Of a stretch of 64,000 nucleotides of DNA, positions 7,541 through 18,333 are shown in pieces. A model generated the notes under the pieces. The model made no database searches and was not told where the DNA came from. It saw only the letters and a program-made list of their open reading frames with translations. The DNA is from Hymenobacter edaphi (lineage in GTDB: Bacteria > Bacteroidota > Bacteroidia > Cytophagales > Hymenobacteraceae), in assembly GCF_003258365.1 (NCBI RefSeq), contig NZ_QHKM01000001.1:1178001-1242000 (forward strand), given 5' to 3'. The position numbers and the translations under genes are program-made. Every line of letters starts with the position of its first letter. Within the stretch, counting starts at the first letter, position 1.

Positions 7541-8002
7541 ATGAATACTATTGCAGCCACTCCGCACCAGACACTCTACGCCGCCCAACCGCACTTGCAC
7601 CTGTTCATCGACGGGCAGCCGCTGGACGAGCTGCTGCACCAATACTATCCCGAAGACAATTACCAGGGCCTGGTGACTACGCTGCTAAGCTGGCTCGACC
7701 GGCCAGACGAGCGACAGGGGGTGTGGGAACGGGCCACGCTGCACAGCAACAACTGCGTGAAGCTGCTCATGTGCCCCGACGACCTGGACCTGAGCTGCAC
7801 CGTCGTTGCCGCCGAGGTAGTCATAGAAGAGGAAATTGTCCGCTGGACCCGAATCGGCTGGGATGCCACCACCAGTCCGGACCCCGCAGACTGCTGCCGC
7901 GAAATGCAGTGGCTGCCGCTGATTCCGGCCTTCGCGTTTAACCGCGCCGAGTACCAGCGCTGCCTCGCTGCGTTTGCGGCGGTGCTCGACCAGCCCGAAT
8001 AG
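7541..8002 (+). CDS. Hypothetical protein, probable operon with the preceding gene
   Basis: The protein has 153 residues and begins MNTIAATPHQTLYAAQP. It contains HLFIDGQPLDELLHQYYP and an acidic beta-rich middle with a run VVAAEVVIEEEIVRW, followed by CCREMQWLPLIPAFAFNRAEY. There is no signal peptide or membrane helix, so it is probably cytosolic. I do not recognise the family. It starts 10 bp after the previous small gene and is followed 104 bp later by leuS. Codon use is like that of the neighbours, so it is likely a real, resident gene. Confidence 0.65.
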   Translation: MNTIAATPHQTLYAAQPHLHLFIDGQPLDELLHQYYPEDNYQGLVTTLLSWLDRPDERQGVWERATLHSNNCVKLLMCPDDLDLSCTVVAAEVVIEEEIVRWTRIGWDATTSPDPADCCREMQWLPLIPAFAFNRAEYQRCLAAFAAVLDQPE

Positions 8003-8105
8003 GCAGCAACGAAACCGGGCCACGCCCGATTTTCCGGCCGGAAGCCGGCTTGCCGCCATTTCCGCGTATTTTCGCCGGCTCAACCGCTTTGATTCCGACG
8101 ACGCT

Positions 8106-10888
<2,783 letters not shown>

Positions 10889-10889
<1 letters not shown>

Positions 10890-11058
10890 ACCTCACCCCC
10901 CGGCCCCCTCTCCTTAGGGAGAGGGGGAGCCAGGCGTCAACTTTGAGCATATGCTAAGGCAATGAAAAGGGCCTCCGGTGCACACCGGAGGCCCTTTTCA
11001 TTTCACACAATCGTTCGGCTCCCCCTCTCCCTAAGGAGAGGGGGCCGGGGGTGAGGTT
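10889..11058. repeat. Nested palindromic element: 42-bp inverted arms around a 20-bp hairpin
   Basis: The left arm 10889-10931 and the right arm 11017-11058 are reverse complements except for one extra C on the left. Each arm is itself partly palindromic around CTCTCCTTAGGGAGAG. Between them sits a perfect 20-bp hairpin. The arms begin and end inside the stop codons of leuS and of the convergent NmrA-like gene, so the element fills the gap exactly. The arm sequence resembles repeats dispersed in related genomes (from memory). Confidence 0.85.
10961..11002. terminator. Bidirectional terminator between leuS and the NmrA-like gene
   Basis: Bases 10961-10980 pair perfectly with 10983-11002 (20 bp). 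The stem carries AAAA and TTTT at its base, so it can serve both the + strand leuS and the convergent - strand gene. Confidence 0.85.
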
Positions 11059-11707
11059 AATACGCCGCTGTGAAGCGCTGGCGGCTGAACTGGTGCTTTT
11101 CTACCTCGTCGAGTACGGCCACGGCCAGGTCTTCGCCCGAAAGGATGCTGCGGCCCTGCTCGTTGAACACCGGATTTTCGGTGCCGAGGCGGTACTGGCC
11201 GGTGCGGCCGGTGTCGATGCCCTGGTGCATTTCGATGGCCGGGCTGACGAAAGTCCAGTCGAGCGTTTCATTGCCGCGCAATTCGCCCAGGTAGTCGCGG
11301 GCGGCGGTGGCGCCGGGCTTGTACTCGGCCGGGAACTGCGGGCCGTCGACCAGCTGCGCGTCGCCGATGTAGAGGCTGCCGGCCCCGCCGATGACCACGA
11401 GGCGCGGCACGCCAGCGGCTTCGGTGGCTTGTTCGATGGCGCGGTTGCCGGCCAGGGAATCGGCGTACAGGTTGGGGTTGGTCCAGCCGGCGTTGAAGGC
11501 GTTGAGCACCAGGTCGTGGCCTTTCAGCTGCGCAGCCAGCTGCGCGGGCTCGTTTACGTCGCCCTGCACTACTGTAAGGTTGGCGGGCTGCTCGGGGAGT
11601 TTGCTTGGGTCGCGCACGATGGCGGTTACCTGGTGGCCGCGCTGCAGGGCTTCGCGCAGCAGGTTCGAGCCGACAAAGCCGGTGGCGCCGAGGAGGGCAA
11701 TGTTCAT
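11057..11707 (-). CDS. NmrA-like NAD(P)-binding oxidoreductase
   Basis: This 216-residue short Rossmann protein has the cofactor loop GATGFVG at residues 7-13 and the pattern TVVQGDVNEPAQL followed by VVIGGAGSLYI, as in NmrA/YwnB-like epimerase-fold proteins. The catalytic YxxxK of classical SDRs is not obvious, so it could be a redox sensor or an atypical reductase. An in-frame ATG at 11719 is an alternative start. A dyad operator lies 40 bp upstream and an Rrf2 regulator gene follows on the same strand, which implies Rrf2 control. The substrate is unknown. Confidence 0.85.
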   Translation of the reverse strand: MNIALLGATGFVGSNLLREALQRGHQVTAIVRDPSKLPEQPANLTVVQGDVNEPAQLAAQLKGHDLVLNAFNAGWTNPNLYADSLAGNRAIEQATEAAGVPRLVVIGGAGSLYIGDAQLVDGPQFPAEYKPGATAARDYLGELRGNETLDWTFVSPAIEMHQGIDTGRTGQYRLGTENPVFNEQGRSILSGEDLAVAVLDEVEKHQFSRQRFTAAY

Positions 11708-11746
11708 GGGTTCGGTCATTTGAGTTGGTGATGCAAAGGAACAACC

Positions 11747-11771
11747 TATTGTAACCATATTTGTTACAATA
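11747..11771. promoter_or_regulatory. Putative Rrf2 operator 1 (TATTGTAAC-N7-GTTACAATA)
   Basis: A perfect 9-bp dyad with a 7-nt spacer lies 40 bp upstream of the NmrA-like gene start at 11707 and just past the Rrf2 gene's 3' end. A second, near-identical site lies before the Rrf2 gene. Confidence 0.7.
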
Positions 11772-11785
11772 ACTGAGAAAAAAAT

Positions 11786-12232
11786 TTAACCCACCCCTAC
11801 CGCCGTCCGCGCGACAATGTCCAGCGCGACCTGCTGCAGGGTGACGGTAGCCAGTTGCTGCTCCAGCGCCGCCTGCGCCCGCTGCAGCGTGTCGTTCAGC
11901 GCCGCCTGAATGTTGCGGCCCACCGGACAGGCCGGATTGGGCTGCTCGTGGATGCTGAACAGCTGCCCGGCTTCCACCACCTCGGTGGCCCGGTACACGT
12001 CGAGCAGGCTGATGGCGGCGGGCTGGCGCGAGAGGAAGGTGCCGCCCGAGGCGGGGCGCACTTCCACCAGCCCGGCTTTCTTGAGCTGCCCCAGAATGCG
12101 CCGGATAACCACCGGGTTGGTGTTGACGCTGCCGGCCATGCGCTCCGAGGTCAGCAGGCCGTCGGTGGGGCGGTGCGTGGCCAGCAGGGCCAGCACGTGC
12201 ACGGCAACGGAAAAGCGGCTGCTGATCTGCAT
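11786..12232 (-). CDS. Rrf2 family transcriptional regulator
   Basis: The 148-residue protein begins MQISSRFSVAVHVLALLA, the Rrf2 winged-helix start, followed by the recognition region NTNPVVIRRILGQLKKAG and the wing SGGTFLSR. Only one cysteine (C102, in NPACPVG) lies in the usual cluster region, so it is unlikely to hold an iron-sulphur cluster and resembles the YwnA group. The usual partner of that group is an NmrA-like reductase, which is the next gene here. Its own promoter carries an operator-like dyad 39 bp upstream, so it probably represses both itself and its partner. Confidence 0.92.
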   Translation of the reverse strand: MQISSRFSVAVHVLALLATHRPTDGLLTSERMAGSVNTNPVVIRRILGQLKKAGLVEVRPASGGTFLSRQPAAISLLDVYRATEVVEAGQLFSIHEQPNPACPVGRNIQAALNDTLQRAQAALEQQLATVTLQQVALDIVARTAVGVG

Positions 12233-12270
12233 GAGTGAAGGGGAAAGATGAACGGGGTTGGCTTGGCAGC

Positions 12271-12289
12271 TGTAACCAAGTAGATTACA
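12271..12289. promoter_or_regulatory. Putative Rrf2 operator 2 (TGTAAC-N7-ATTACA)
   Basis: It has the same half-site and 7-nt spacing as the dyad at 11747-11771 with one changed base, and lies 39 bp upstream of the Rrf2 start codon. This indicates autoregulation. Confidence 0.65.
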
Positions 12290-12308
12290 ACAAGGTTCGG
12301 CGGCGGGC

Positions 12309-12671
12309 CTACTCCTGCTCGGCTTCGGCCAGCTCGGCCTGCACGGCGCGGGGCAGGGAGGCGCGCACCAGGTCGTAGGAGTGGTCGATGTACTCGCGCA
12401 GCTGGCGCCCGGTGACGCCGGTGCCGATGAGCACCGTGTTCCAGTGCTTCTTGTTCATGTGGTAGCCGGGCAGCACGAAGTCGTGCTCCTCGCGCAGCTG
12501 GGTGGCGCGCTCCGGGTCACACTTCAGGTTCACGCTGCTGAAGTCGTCGATGCTGGTCAGGGCGTAGATTTTGCCGCCGACCTTAAACACCAGCGTATCG
12601 GGGCCGAAGGGCGTTTCCTCGGTGGTGCCGGGCTTGGCGAGGCAGTAGTCGCGGAATTCTTCGATGTTCAT
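12309..12671 (-). CDS. MmcQ/YjbR family protein
   Basis: This 120-residue protein carries the full MmcQ/YjbR signature: an N-terminal MNIEEFRDYCLAKPGTTEE, PFGPDTLVFKVGGKIYAL, a VNLKCDPERATQLRE block and HMNKKHWNTVLI near the C terminus. The fold resembles a double-wing DNA-binding module, but the cellular role of the family is not established. Length is typical (about 115-120). It is separated from the Rrf2 gene by the operator region and precedes the small DUF6728-like gene 24 bp away on the same strand, so those two may share a transcript. Confidence 0.9.
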   Translation of the reverse strand: MNIEEFRDYCLAKPGTTEETPFGPDTLVFKVGGKIYALTSIDDFSSVNLKCDPERATQLREEHDFVLPGYHMNKKHWNTVLIGTGVTGRQLREYIDHSYDLVRASLPRAVQAELAEAEQE

Positions 12672-12695
12672 AACGGGCGACGAACGGCAGGGCAG

Positions 12696-12875
12696 TTAGC
12701 GCAGGATGACGAACTTGAAGAGCATGTAAATCAACCCGGCCAGAAACATCAGCATCGATATCTTATTGATCGTGTGCATGGTGCGCAGGTTGAAATTGGT
12801 GTGGCGGTTGGGGTCCTTCTTGCGGAAGAAATAGCCGAACACCGGGCCGAAGTCGAATAAGTCCTTGGTACGCAT
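12696..12875 (-). CDS. Small membrane protein, DUF6728-like
   Basis: The 59-residue product starts MRTKDLFDFGPVFGYFFRKK, continues DPNRHTNFNLRTMHTINK and ends in one transmembrane helix (about residues 38-57). The order of a cytosolic basic part and a C-terminal helix is conserved in a Bacteroidota family I remember as DUF6728; the family number is from memory. The function is unknown. A TACCTTCG box on the - strand at 12912-12905 gives a promoter about 24 bp before the expected transcript start-to-ATG region, supporting the short ATG at 12875 over the longer frame. Confidence 0.8.
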   Translation of the reverse strand: MRTKDLFDFGPVFGYFFRKKDPNRHTNFNLRTMHTINKISMLMFLAGLIYMLFKFVILR

Positions 12876-13005
12876 GGGGCAGAAGCAGTAGAGCCGTGGA
12901 AAAGCGAAGGTAGCAAAACGCCCGGCGCCGGCCGTCGGCGTGCGGGGCCTTGGTAACAGCTTCGCGGGCCGGATAGTTGCCGTTGCGGCCGCTTCAGCAC
13001 CGGTT

Positions 13006-13533
13006 TCAACCCTGCGCAAACGCCGCCGGGTAGCGCACCGTGCCCGCCGCCCGGGCCAGCGCGCCGGGCCGCAGCTCCAGGGCCATAAAAGCGGCATCGG
13101 GCACTTCGAACGGGGCCCGGATGCCCCACAAGCTGGCCGGGGCGAAGCCGAAGCGCGGGTAATACTCCGGGTGGCCCAGCAGGATGACCGACCCGTGGCC
13201 CCGGGCCCGGCCGGCCGTCAGCCCCGCCTCCACCAGCGCGGCCCCGATGCCCCGGCGCTGCTGCGCGGGCTGCACGGCCACCGGGGCCAGCGCCAGGCTG
13301 GGCGTGGACGAGCCACCGGCCGCCGGCTCAATGCTGATGGGCGTCAGCAGAATGTGGCCCACTACTTCGCCGGCCAGCGTGGCGACCAGGGCCAGCGCGG
13401 GCGCGTAGCCGGGGCCCTGGCGCAACCGCTCCACCAGCCGGGCCTCGCCGGGGCCGGCAAAGGCGGCGCGCAGCAGCGCAGTTACGGCGGGGAAATCGGC
13501 GGGCGTTTCGGGGCGGATCAGCAGGTCGGACAT
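13006..13533 (-). CDS. GNAT family N-acetyltransferase
   Basis: This 175-residue protein has the GNAT core: MSDLLIRPETPADFPAV at the start, the EVVGHILLTPISI strand, the LAPVAVQP strand and the acetyl-CoA pyrophosphate loop QQRRGIGAAL at residues 91-100. It then shows the HPEYYPRFGFAPAS motif characteristic of the COG3153 (YhbS-like) group. It transfers an acetyl group to an unknown amine substrate. The ATG at 13533 fits the family start; upstream codons overlap the preceding terminator hairpin. No operon partner is apparent. Confidence 0.9.
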   Translation of the reverse strand: MSDLLIRPETPADFPAVTALLRAAFAGPGEARLVERLRQGPGYAPALALVATLAGEVVGHILLTPISIEPAAGGSSTPSLALAPVAVQPAQQRRGIGAALVEAGLTAGRARGHGSVILLGHPEYYPRFGFAPASLWGIRAPFEVPDAAFMALELRPGALARAAGTVRYPAAFAQG

Positions 13534-13580
13534 CGGGCGGCGGGAACTAGCCGGCCGGAAAGTACGGCTTCGGCCACGGC

Positions 13581-13620
13581 AAAGGCCCCGGCGCCGACAA
13601 GGTGTCGGCACCGGGGCCTT
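13581..13620 (-). terminator. Terminator of the tandem secreted-protein pair
   Basis: Bases 13603-13620 pair with 13581-13599 with one G-T style mismatch and a 3-nt loop, 24 bp beyond the stop of the - strand gene ending at 13644. There is only a short T-run, so it is strong but not classical. Confidence 0.7.
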
Positions 13621-13643
13621 GTTTGGGCAAGCGCGGGACGGGT

Positions 13644-15227
13644 TTACTGCAGCGCCACCGTTTGCAGGCGCAGCATCTTGCGGCCGGGCTCGTAGCGGTA
13701 GAGCAGCACCTTGCCGGGCGTGGCGGCCACGAAGCCGGTCAGCGGGTCCTGGCGGAAGTACACCGGCTGGGGCGGCGCCTCGCCGTACACGAACTTGTTG
13801 ACGACTTCGGCGGTGGTGTTCAGGTTCTTGCGAAACAAATCGATGCCCTGCTGCAGCTCGTTGGTGGGCTGGGGCGGCGCGGGCGGGTCGGGCAGCTTTT
13901 CCAGCGACGAGGCGGCCCGCACGGCCGTGCGGGTGGGCACGTTGGCCAGCACCGTGGCGTAAGCGTACTCCTGCTGGCCTTCCACACCGGTGTAGAGCAG
14001 GTAGGGCTCGGCCTGCTTGCCCACCACATGGCGGTAGTGGCTGTAGCGCAGCTCATCGGCCGAGCTGCCGGCCTTGAAGGTGCGCGCCACCGGGTAAATC
14101 CCGGCGGGTTTGCCCGTGGCGTCGAAGTTCAGCACGACGAACGGGCCGGGCTGCAGGGCGCCGCCGGGCTGCACCGAGGTGCTGTACTCCCCGATCAGCT
14201 TCACGTCGTTGCCGGTGGTGGTGAGGAGTTCGTGCAGGGGCAGGTAGCCGCGGCGCGACTGGACGCGCGGGCCCAGCGAGGGGTCGTTCAGGCTTTTGCC
14301 GAGGTCGGCCCAGCTGGTGAGTACCGGCGCGGCGGCCGAGCCGTCGGGCTTGTAGGTGGTCAGAAACACGCCCTGGGCGCTGTCGACGCGGGTGGCGCGG
14401 CTGTTGAAGTACAACCCGGTGGTGGCCACGCGGCCGTCGGCCAGGGGCAGCAGCTGCTCGGGCAGCATGGTCAGGCCGTCGCGGCGGGTGGGCGTGCGGT
14501 AGAGCACCCGGCCGCTGGCGCGGTCGATGCCGAGCACCGCGAAATCGGTGATGGTGCGCTGGGTTTTGAGGTTGCGGTTTACCACGTAGGTATCCGACAG
14601 CACCAGCGTAATCACGTCCTTGCTCACGGCCACCTTCAGCGGCACGTGCTGGCGCAGATCCTTCGGGAAGTACATCTGCGACCATTCCGGCTTCAGGTTG
14701 GCGTCGAGCACGGTGATGGCGTAGCCGGTGGTGTCGTTGCGGTAGGGCTGCACCAGGCACACGCCGTCGGTGGGCGTGCCCACCACCAGCGGGGTGCCGG
14801 CGGGGGCGCGGCGGGTCTCGGGCAGGGCCTCCAGCTCGCGGCCGAGCTGAGCGCCGGTCTGCGTGTTGAAGGAGTACAGGGCCAGGCCGGCGCCGCCGCG
14901 GCTGTGGAAGGCCAGCGTGTAGGTGGCCTTGCCGGGCAGCGTGGCCAGCGGCACGGCGCCCACCGGCACCGGCAGGGCGTACTGGTACTTCACCTTCAGC
15001 TCGGGGTCGAGCACGCGCACGGCGTAGAGGTCGTGGCCGTCTTCGCCGGCTTCGCTGCGGTACAGGGCCAGGTAGCCCTTGCCCTCGATGGGCAGCAGCT
15101 GCGGCTGGCCGGGTACGCCCTTGATGGAGAGTTGTTGCTGGGCCTGGGCGCGGCCGGGCAGCAGCAGGCCCGCCGTCAGGGCCAGGGTGAGCAGCCCGCC
15201 GAGGGGCCGCTTAGGGAAAGTCGTCAT
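13644..15227 (-). CDS. Secreted protein, DUF6770-like (paralog of the gene upstream)
   Basis: The 527-residue product begins MTTFPKRPLGGLLTLALT with a signal peptide ending near AQAQ. The rest looks like repeated beta-strand blades with alternating small and aromatic residues, and it ends VLLYRYEPGRKMLRLQTV. That end matches the final segment of the neighbouring protein (LLYSHYDKAAKTLRLQVL), so the two are tandem paralogs. I recall this type as DUF6770 with moderate certainty. The ATG at 15227 was preferred because the signal peptide follows directly. It starts 28 bp after the stop of its partner and a terminator follows, so the pair forms an operon. Function unknown. Confidence 0.7.
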   Translation of the reverse strand: MTTFPKRPLGGLLTLALTAGLLLPGRAQAQQQLSIKGVPGQPQLLPIEGKGYLALYRSEAGEDGHDLYAVRVLDPELKVKYQYALPVPVGAVPLATLPGKATYTLAFHSRGGAGLALYSFNTQTGAQLGRELEALPETRRAPAGTPLVVGTPTDGVCLVQPYRNDTTGYAITVLDANLKPEWSQMYFPKDLRQHVPLKVAVSKDVITLVLSDTYVVNRNLKTQRTITDFAVLGIDRASGRVLYRTPTRRDGLTMLPEQLLPLADGRVATTGLYFNSRATRVDSAQGVFLTTYKPDGSAAAPVLTSWADLGKSLNDPSLGPRVQSRRGYLPLHELLTTTGNDVKLIGEYSTSVQPGGALQPGPFVVLNFDATGKPAGIYPVARTFKAGSSADELRYSHYRHVVGKQAEPYLLYTGVEGQQEYAYATVLANVPTRTAVRAASSLEKLPDPPAPPQPTNELQQGIDLFRKNLNTTAEVVNKFVYGEAPPQPVYFRQDPLTGFVAATPGKVLLYRYEPGRKMLRLQTVALQ

Positions 15228-15254
15228 CGAAATAAACGGAATAAACACGCGGAA

Positions 15255-16862
15255 TTACTTCAGGCCGGGCACGTCGAGCACCTGCAGGCGCAGGGTCTTG
15301 GCGGCTTTGTCGTAGTGCGAGTAGAGCAGCTTGCCCGGGGCGTGGGGCAGCACGTCGTCGTAGGCCAGGTCCTGGTTGGGGGCGGCTACTTCGTGCTCAA
15401 ACTCGCGCACCGTCAGCTCGCCGCGGTCCTTGTCGGCGGGCACCACCGGCTGATCCAGGTAGAGGCGGGAGAACAGGTCGTCGCGCTTGTCGGTCAGGGC
15501 CACGGAGTTGACGTACTGCAGGTTCTGGTGCCAGTTCAGGTACACCAGCCGGGGCGTGGCGCCGGGCGCCAGGAAGCGGTAGCTGTACATCGTGCGCTGG
15601 GACCAGTCCTCGGGGCCGCCGCCCACGCTGCGGTTCTGGTAGAGCTTGTAGGGCTTTGGAATGCGGCGGATGGCTTGCACCTTGCCCTGCGCGTCGAGGT
15701 CGAGCACCACGAAGTCGAGGATGTAGCTGCGGGTGTTGCCAATGCCGAAGCCGCCCATCGAGCCGAAGCTGCTGTTGCTGTTGGCGGCCGGCGCCGGGGC
15801 CGACTTCATGCCGCCGGCCCGCTCGTAGTCGGCGTCGTTGTAGCCGAAGTTCTTGTAGGTTTCGCCCACCAGCTGGTAGCCGCCGCCGGGCTTTTCCAGG
15901 ATTTCGTGCAGCTTGATGCCGGGGTAGTTGCGCACGGTGAAGACGGCCACGCTGGAGCGCGAATTCAGCTGCTGACCCAGCTCCTCGGTGTAGGGCGTGG
16001 TCGTCAGAAATTCCTGCTTGCCCTCGGGCGAGAGGCCCATGGAGAAAAAGCCGCCGCGGGGCGGGGCATCGGGCTTTTCGGTGTACACGGCCGGGCGCGG
16101 CGACTTGTCGGCGTAGGGCCCGGCCAGCAGCAGGCGCCCGGCCTTGTCGACGCGGGCAATGTTGGGCAGCACTTCGCTGGGCGCCGCGGGCAGGGCCGGG
16201 CGGGCTTTTTCGGCCCCGGTGGCCCCGTCGAGGCAGGCGACTTCCCAGCCGGCTTTCGAGTACTCGTCGATGGCGTAGACGTGGGCGTCGTCGGCGGCGA
16301 AGCGGCGCAGCTGGTACTTGCCCTTTTCGGGGGCGAAGTCCTTCTGCCACTTGGGCTTAAAGTCGGCGCCGTAGCGGGCCACGGAGTAGCCCTTCTTGTC
16401 GGCGTCGATGGGGTAGGCCAGGTAAAAGTCGCCGCCGGTGCCGGCCGGCTCCAGGGCGGTGATGCTGCCGAACACGTCGGCCAGCGGCACGTGAATGTCC
16501 TGGGTTTTCTGGCCGGCGGCGTTGAACTGCAGCAGGGTGCCGTCCTTGCCGTTGTAGAAGCAGAACACCGTTTTGTCGCCCACGGCGCGGGCGGTGAGCA
16601 GCTTGCCGTTGCGGCCCAGGCGCACGTCGGTGGTCGAGAGCTTTTTCAGGTCACGGCCGTAGAGCTCCAGGTGAAACAAATCGTACACGTTGCGCTCCTG
16701 GCGCATGGTGTAGTAGAGCTGCCCGTCGGCCGATTTGAAGCCGGTAAACGACCAGGCTTCCACGTCGGGAATGGTAACGTCCTGCGCCACGGCGGGCCCG
16801 GCGGCCAGCAGCGCCAGCAGCAGCCCGCGGCTCAGGCCGCGGCGCGTAAAGCGGGTATTCAT
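15255..16862 (-). CDS. Secreted protein, DUF6770-like (first gene of tandem pair)
   Basis: This 535-residue protein begins MNTRFTRRGLSRGLLLALLA, with a twin-arginine-like RRGLSRG and signal cleavage near AVAQ. The mature part has many beta-strand segments, suggesting a beta-propeller-like periplasmic or surface protein. A low-complexity stretch SAPAPAANSNSSFGSMGG with glycine lies at about residues 355-380. It shares its architecture and C-terminal motif with the next gene, from which it is separated by 27 bp. It is the promoter-proximal member of the pair. No enzymatic motif is seen and the function is unknown. Confidence 0.72.
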   Translation of the reverse strand: MNTRFTRRGLSRGLLLALLAAGPAVAQDVTIPDVEAWSFTGFKSADGQLYYTMRQERNVYDLFHLELYGRDLKKLSTTDVRLGRNGKLLTARAVGDKTVFCFYNGKDGTLLQFNAAGQKTQDIHVPLADVFGSITALEPAGTGGDFYLAYPIDADKKGYSVARYGADFKPKWQKDFAPEKGKYQLRRFAADDAHVYAIDEYSKAGWEVACLDGATGAEKARPALPAAPSEVLPNIARVDKAGRLLLAGPYADKSPRPAVYTEKPDAPPRGGFFSMGLSPEGKQEFLTTTPYTEELGQQLNSRSSVAVFTVRNYPGIKLHEILEKPGGGYQLVGETYKNFGYNDADYERAGGMKSAPAPAANSNSSFGSMGGFGIGNTRSYILDFVVLDLDAQGKVQAIRRIPKPYKLYQNRSVGGGPEDWSQRTMYSYRFLAPGATPRLVYLNWHQNLQYVNSVALTDKRDDLFSRLYLDQPVVPADKDRGELTVREFEHEVAAPNQDLAYDDVLPHAPGKLLYSHYDKAAKTLRLQVLDVPGLK

Positions 16863-17127
16863 GCAGTCGATAAGAAAAGGAATGAGGTGAAATCAGCCGC
16901 CCGCCGCGCGGCCGCAATACGGGCGCAGGTGGCGGAACTTACTGAGGTAAAGATACTACCGGCCTTGACTTATTCCGCGCCGATTGACCGACGCCCAGCT
17001 GAAATAGTGCGCCAGGGCCCGCTGGTTGCGGTGCGTCGCCTGACCAGCTTTGCGCTGGCCGGCTGATGTCGTGCAACGCCGGGCCGCCGCTGGTTTCTTT
17101 GCCTCCCGCAACTCCTTCCTTATTCCC

Positions 17128-17601
17128 ATGCGCCTTCTCCTGCTTCTGCCCTGCCTGCTGCTGGCCGCCGCGCCCGCCGTGGCCCAAACCACCACCGCGG
17201 CGCCGGCCGCAGCCGAAACCGAAGCCGTGAAGGCCACCGTCAACCGCTTTTTCGAGGGCCTGCGCCAGGGCGACAGCGCCGTGGTGCGCAGCACCTTGGC
17301 GCCCACGGTGGTGCTGCGCACCATCAGCACTCGCGGCGGGAGCGTGCAGATCATGAGCGAAACCCCGCAGGAGCTGCTGAAAGCCGTGGGCACCCCGCAC
17401 AAGGAGGTCTGGGATGAGCGCATCACGTTCGAGCGGGTGCTCATCGACGCCCAGCTGGCCAGCGTCTGGACGCCTTACCAGTTCTACGCCGGCGCCACGT
17501 TCAGCCACTGCGGCTACAACTCCTTTCAGCTGGTGAAGCTGCCGCAGGGCTGGCGCATTGCCTACGTCATCGATACGCGCCGCAAGGACGGCTGCAAGTA
17601 G
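17128..17601 (+). CDS. Secreted NTF2-like (SnoaL-type) protein
   Basis: The 157-residue protein starts MRLLLLLPCLLLAAAP with a signal peptide ending at AVAQ. It continues with EAVKATVNRFFEGLRQGDSA, the first helix of NTF2/SnoaL-like cone folds, a VLRTIS strand, and ends with SHCGYNSFQLVKLPQGWRI, the C-terminal sheet pattern of this fold. Such secreted proteins are common in Bacteroidota and usually bind a small molecule; no catalytic set is evident. The ATG at 17128 opens the signal peptide. It converges on the LytTR regulator gene with only 27 bp between the stops and no visible hairpin. Confidence 0.8.
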   Translation: MRLLLLLPCLLLAAAPAVAQTTTAAPAAAETEAVKATVNRFFEGLRQGDSAVVRSTLAPTVVLRTISTRGGSVQIMSETPQELLKAVGTPHKEVWDERITFERVLIDAQLASVWTPYQFYAGATFSHCGYNSFQLVKLPQGWRIAYVIDTRRKDGCK

Positions 17602-17628
17602 CGGCCCAGGCTCCAGACACGGCGCGGC

Positions 17629-18333
17629 CTACTTCAGCGCCCCGCCCACCTGCTGCCGGTACATGCGCCCGATGGGCACCTCCTGCCCGGCTACTTCCAG
17701 GTGGCTCGGGCTGTAGGTGCGCACTTTGTCGAGGGCCACGATGAAGGAGCGGTGCACCCGCAGGAAGTTGCTGGCCGAGAGCTTTTCCTCCATGCTGTTG
17801 ATGGTTTGCTTGACCACCAGGGCCGGGCCCGCGGCGCAGTGAATCTTCACGTAGTCCTTCAGGCCCTCCACGTACAGCACCTCGCGCAGCACCACCTTCA
17901 CCATCTTCCGGTCGATGCGGAAGTACAGAAAGGCGTCGGGGTTGGCCCCGGCCGGGGTTTCGGCGGGCGCGGGCGGGGCCTCGGTTTTGGTGGCTTTGGC
18001 CACGGCCTTCAGAAACCGCTCCAGCGACACGGGCTTGAGCAGGTAGTCCACCGCGCTGAGTTCGAAGCCCTCGTAGGCGTACTCGCGGTAGGCCGTGGTG
18101 AAGATAACCTGCGGCGGATGCGGCAGGCTGCGCAAGAAGTCCGTGCCCAGCATCTTGGGCATCTTGATGTCGAGAAAGAGCAGGTCGACGGGCTGCTGCT
18201 GCAGGGCGGCAAAGGCCTGCAGGGCATTTTCGCAGGTGCCCACCAGCTCCAGGTGGGGCACTTCCCGCACGTAGGCGGTCAGCACGTCCAGGGCCGGCGG
18301 CTCGTCGTCGACCAACAGGCACTTGAGTTTCAT
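17629..18333 (-). CDS. LytTR family response regulator
   Basis: The 234-residue protein has a receiver domain (residues 1-120) with acidic pair D9/D10, phosphoacceptor D55 in LLFLDIKMP, and K100 in YLLKPVS. A LytTR DNA-binding domain follows (about 130-232), marked by EVLYVEGLKDYVKIH, NFLRVHRSFIV and IGRMYRQQV. It would bind 9-bp direct repeats upstream of target genes. Its start overlaps the end of the upstream kinase gene by 4 nt (18330-18333), so translation is coupled. It is the last gene of a three-gene operon. LytTR-like repeats before the operon suggest autoregulation. Confidence 0.95.
   Translation of the reverse strand: MKLKCLLVDDEPPALDVLTAYVREVPHLELVGTCENALQAFAALQQQPVDLLFLDIKMPKMLGTDFLRSLPHPPQVIFTTAYREYAYEGFELSAVDYLLKPVSLERFLKAVAKATKTEAPPAPAETPAGANPDAFLYFRIDRKMVKVVLREVLYVEGLKDYVKIHCAAGPALVVKQTINSMEEKLSASNFLRVHRSFIVALDKVRTYSPSHLEVAGQEVPIGRMYRQQVGGALK

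Noticed and set aside
13602-17066. Very long + strand open frame (1154 codons)
   Set aside because: It is the antisense shadow of the two secreted-protein genes: no signal peptide, motif or plausible start, and composition expected from a high-GC frame opposite a real gene.
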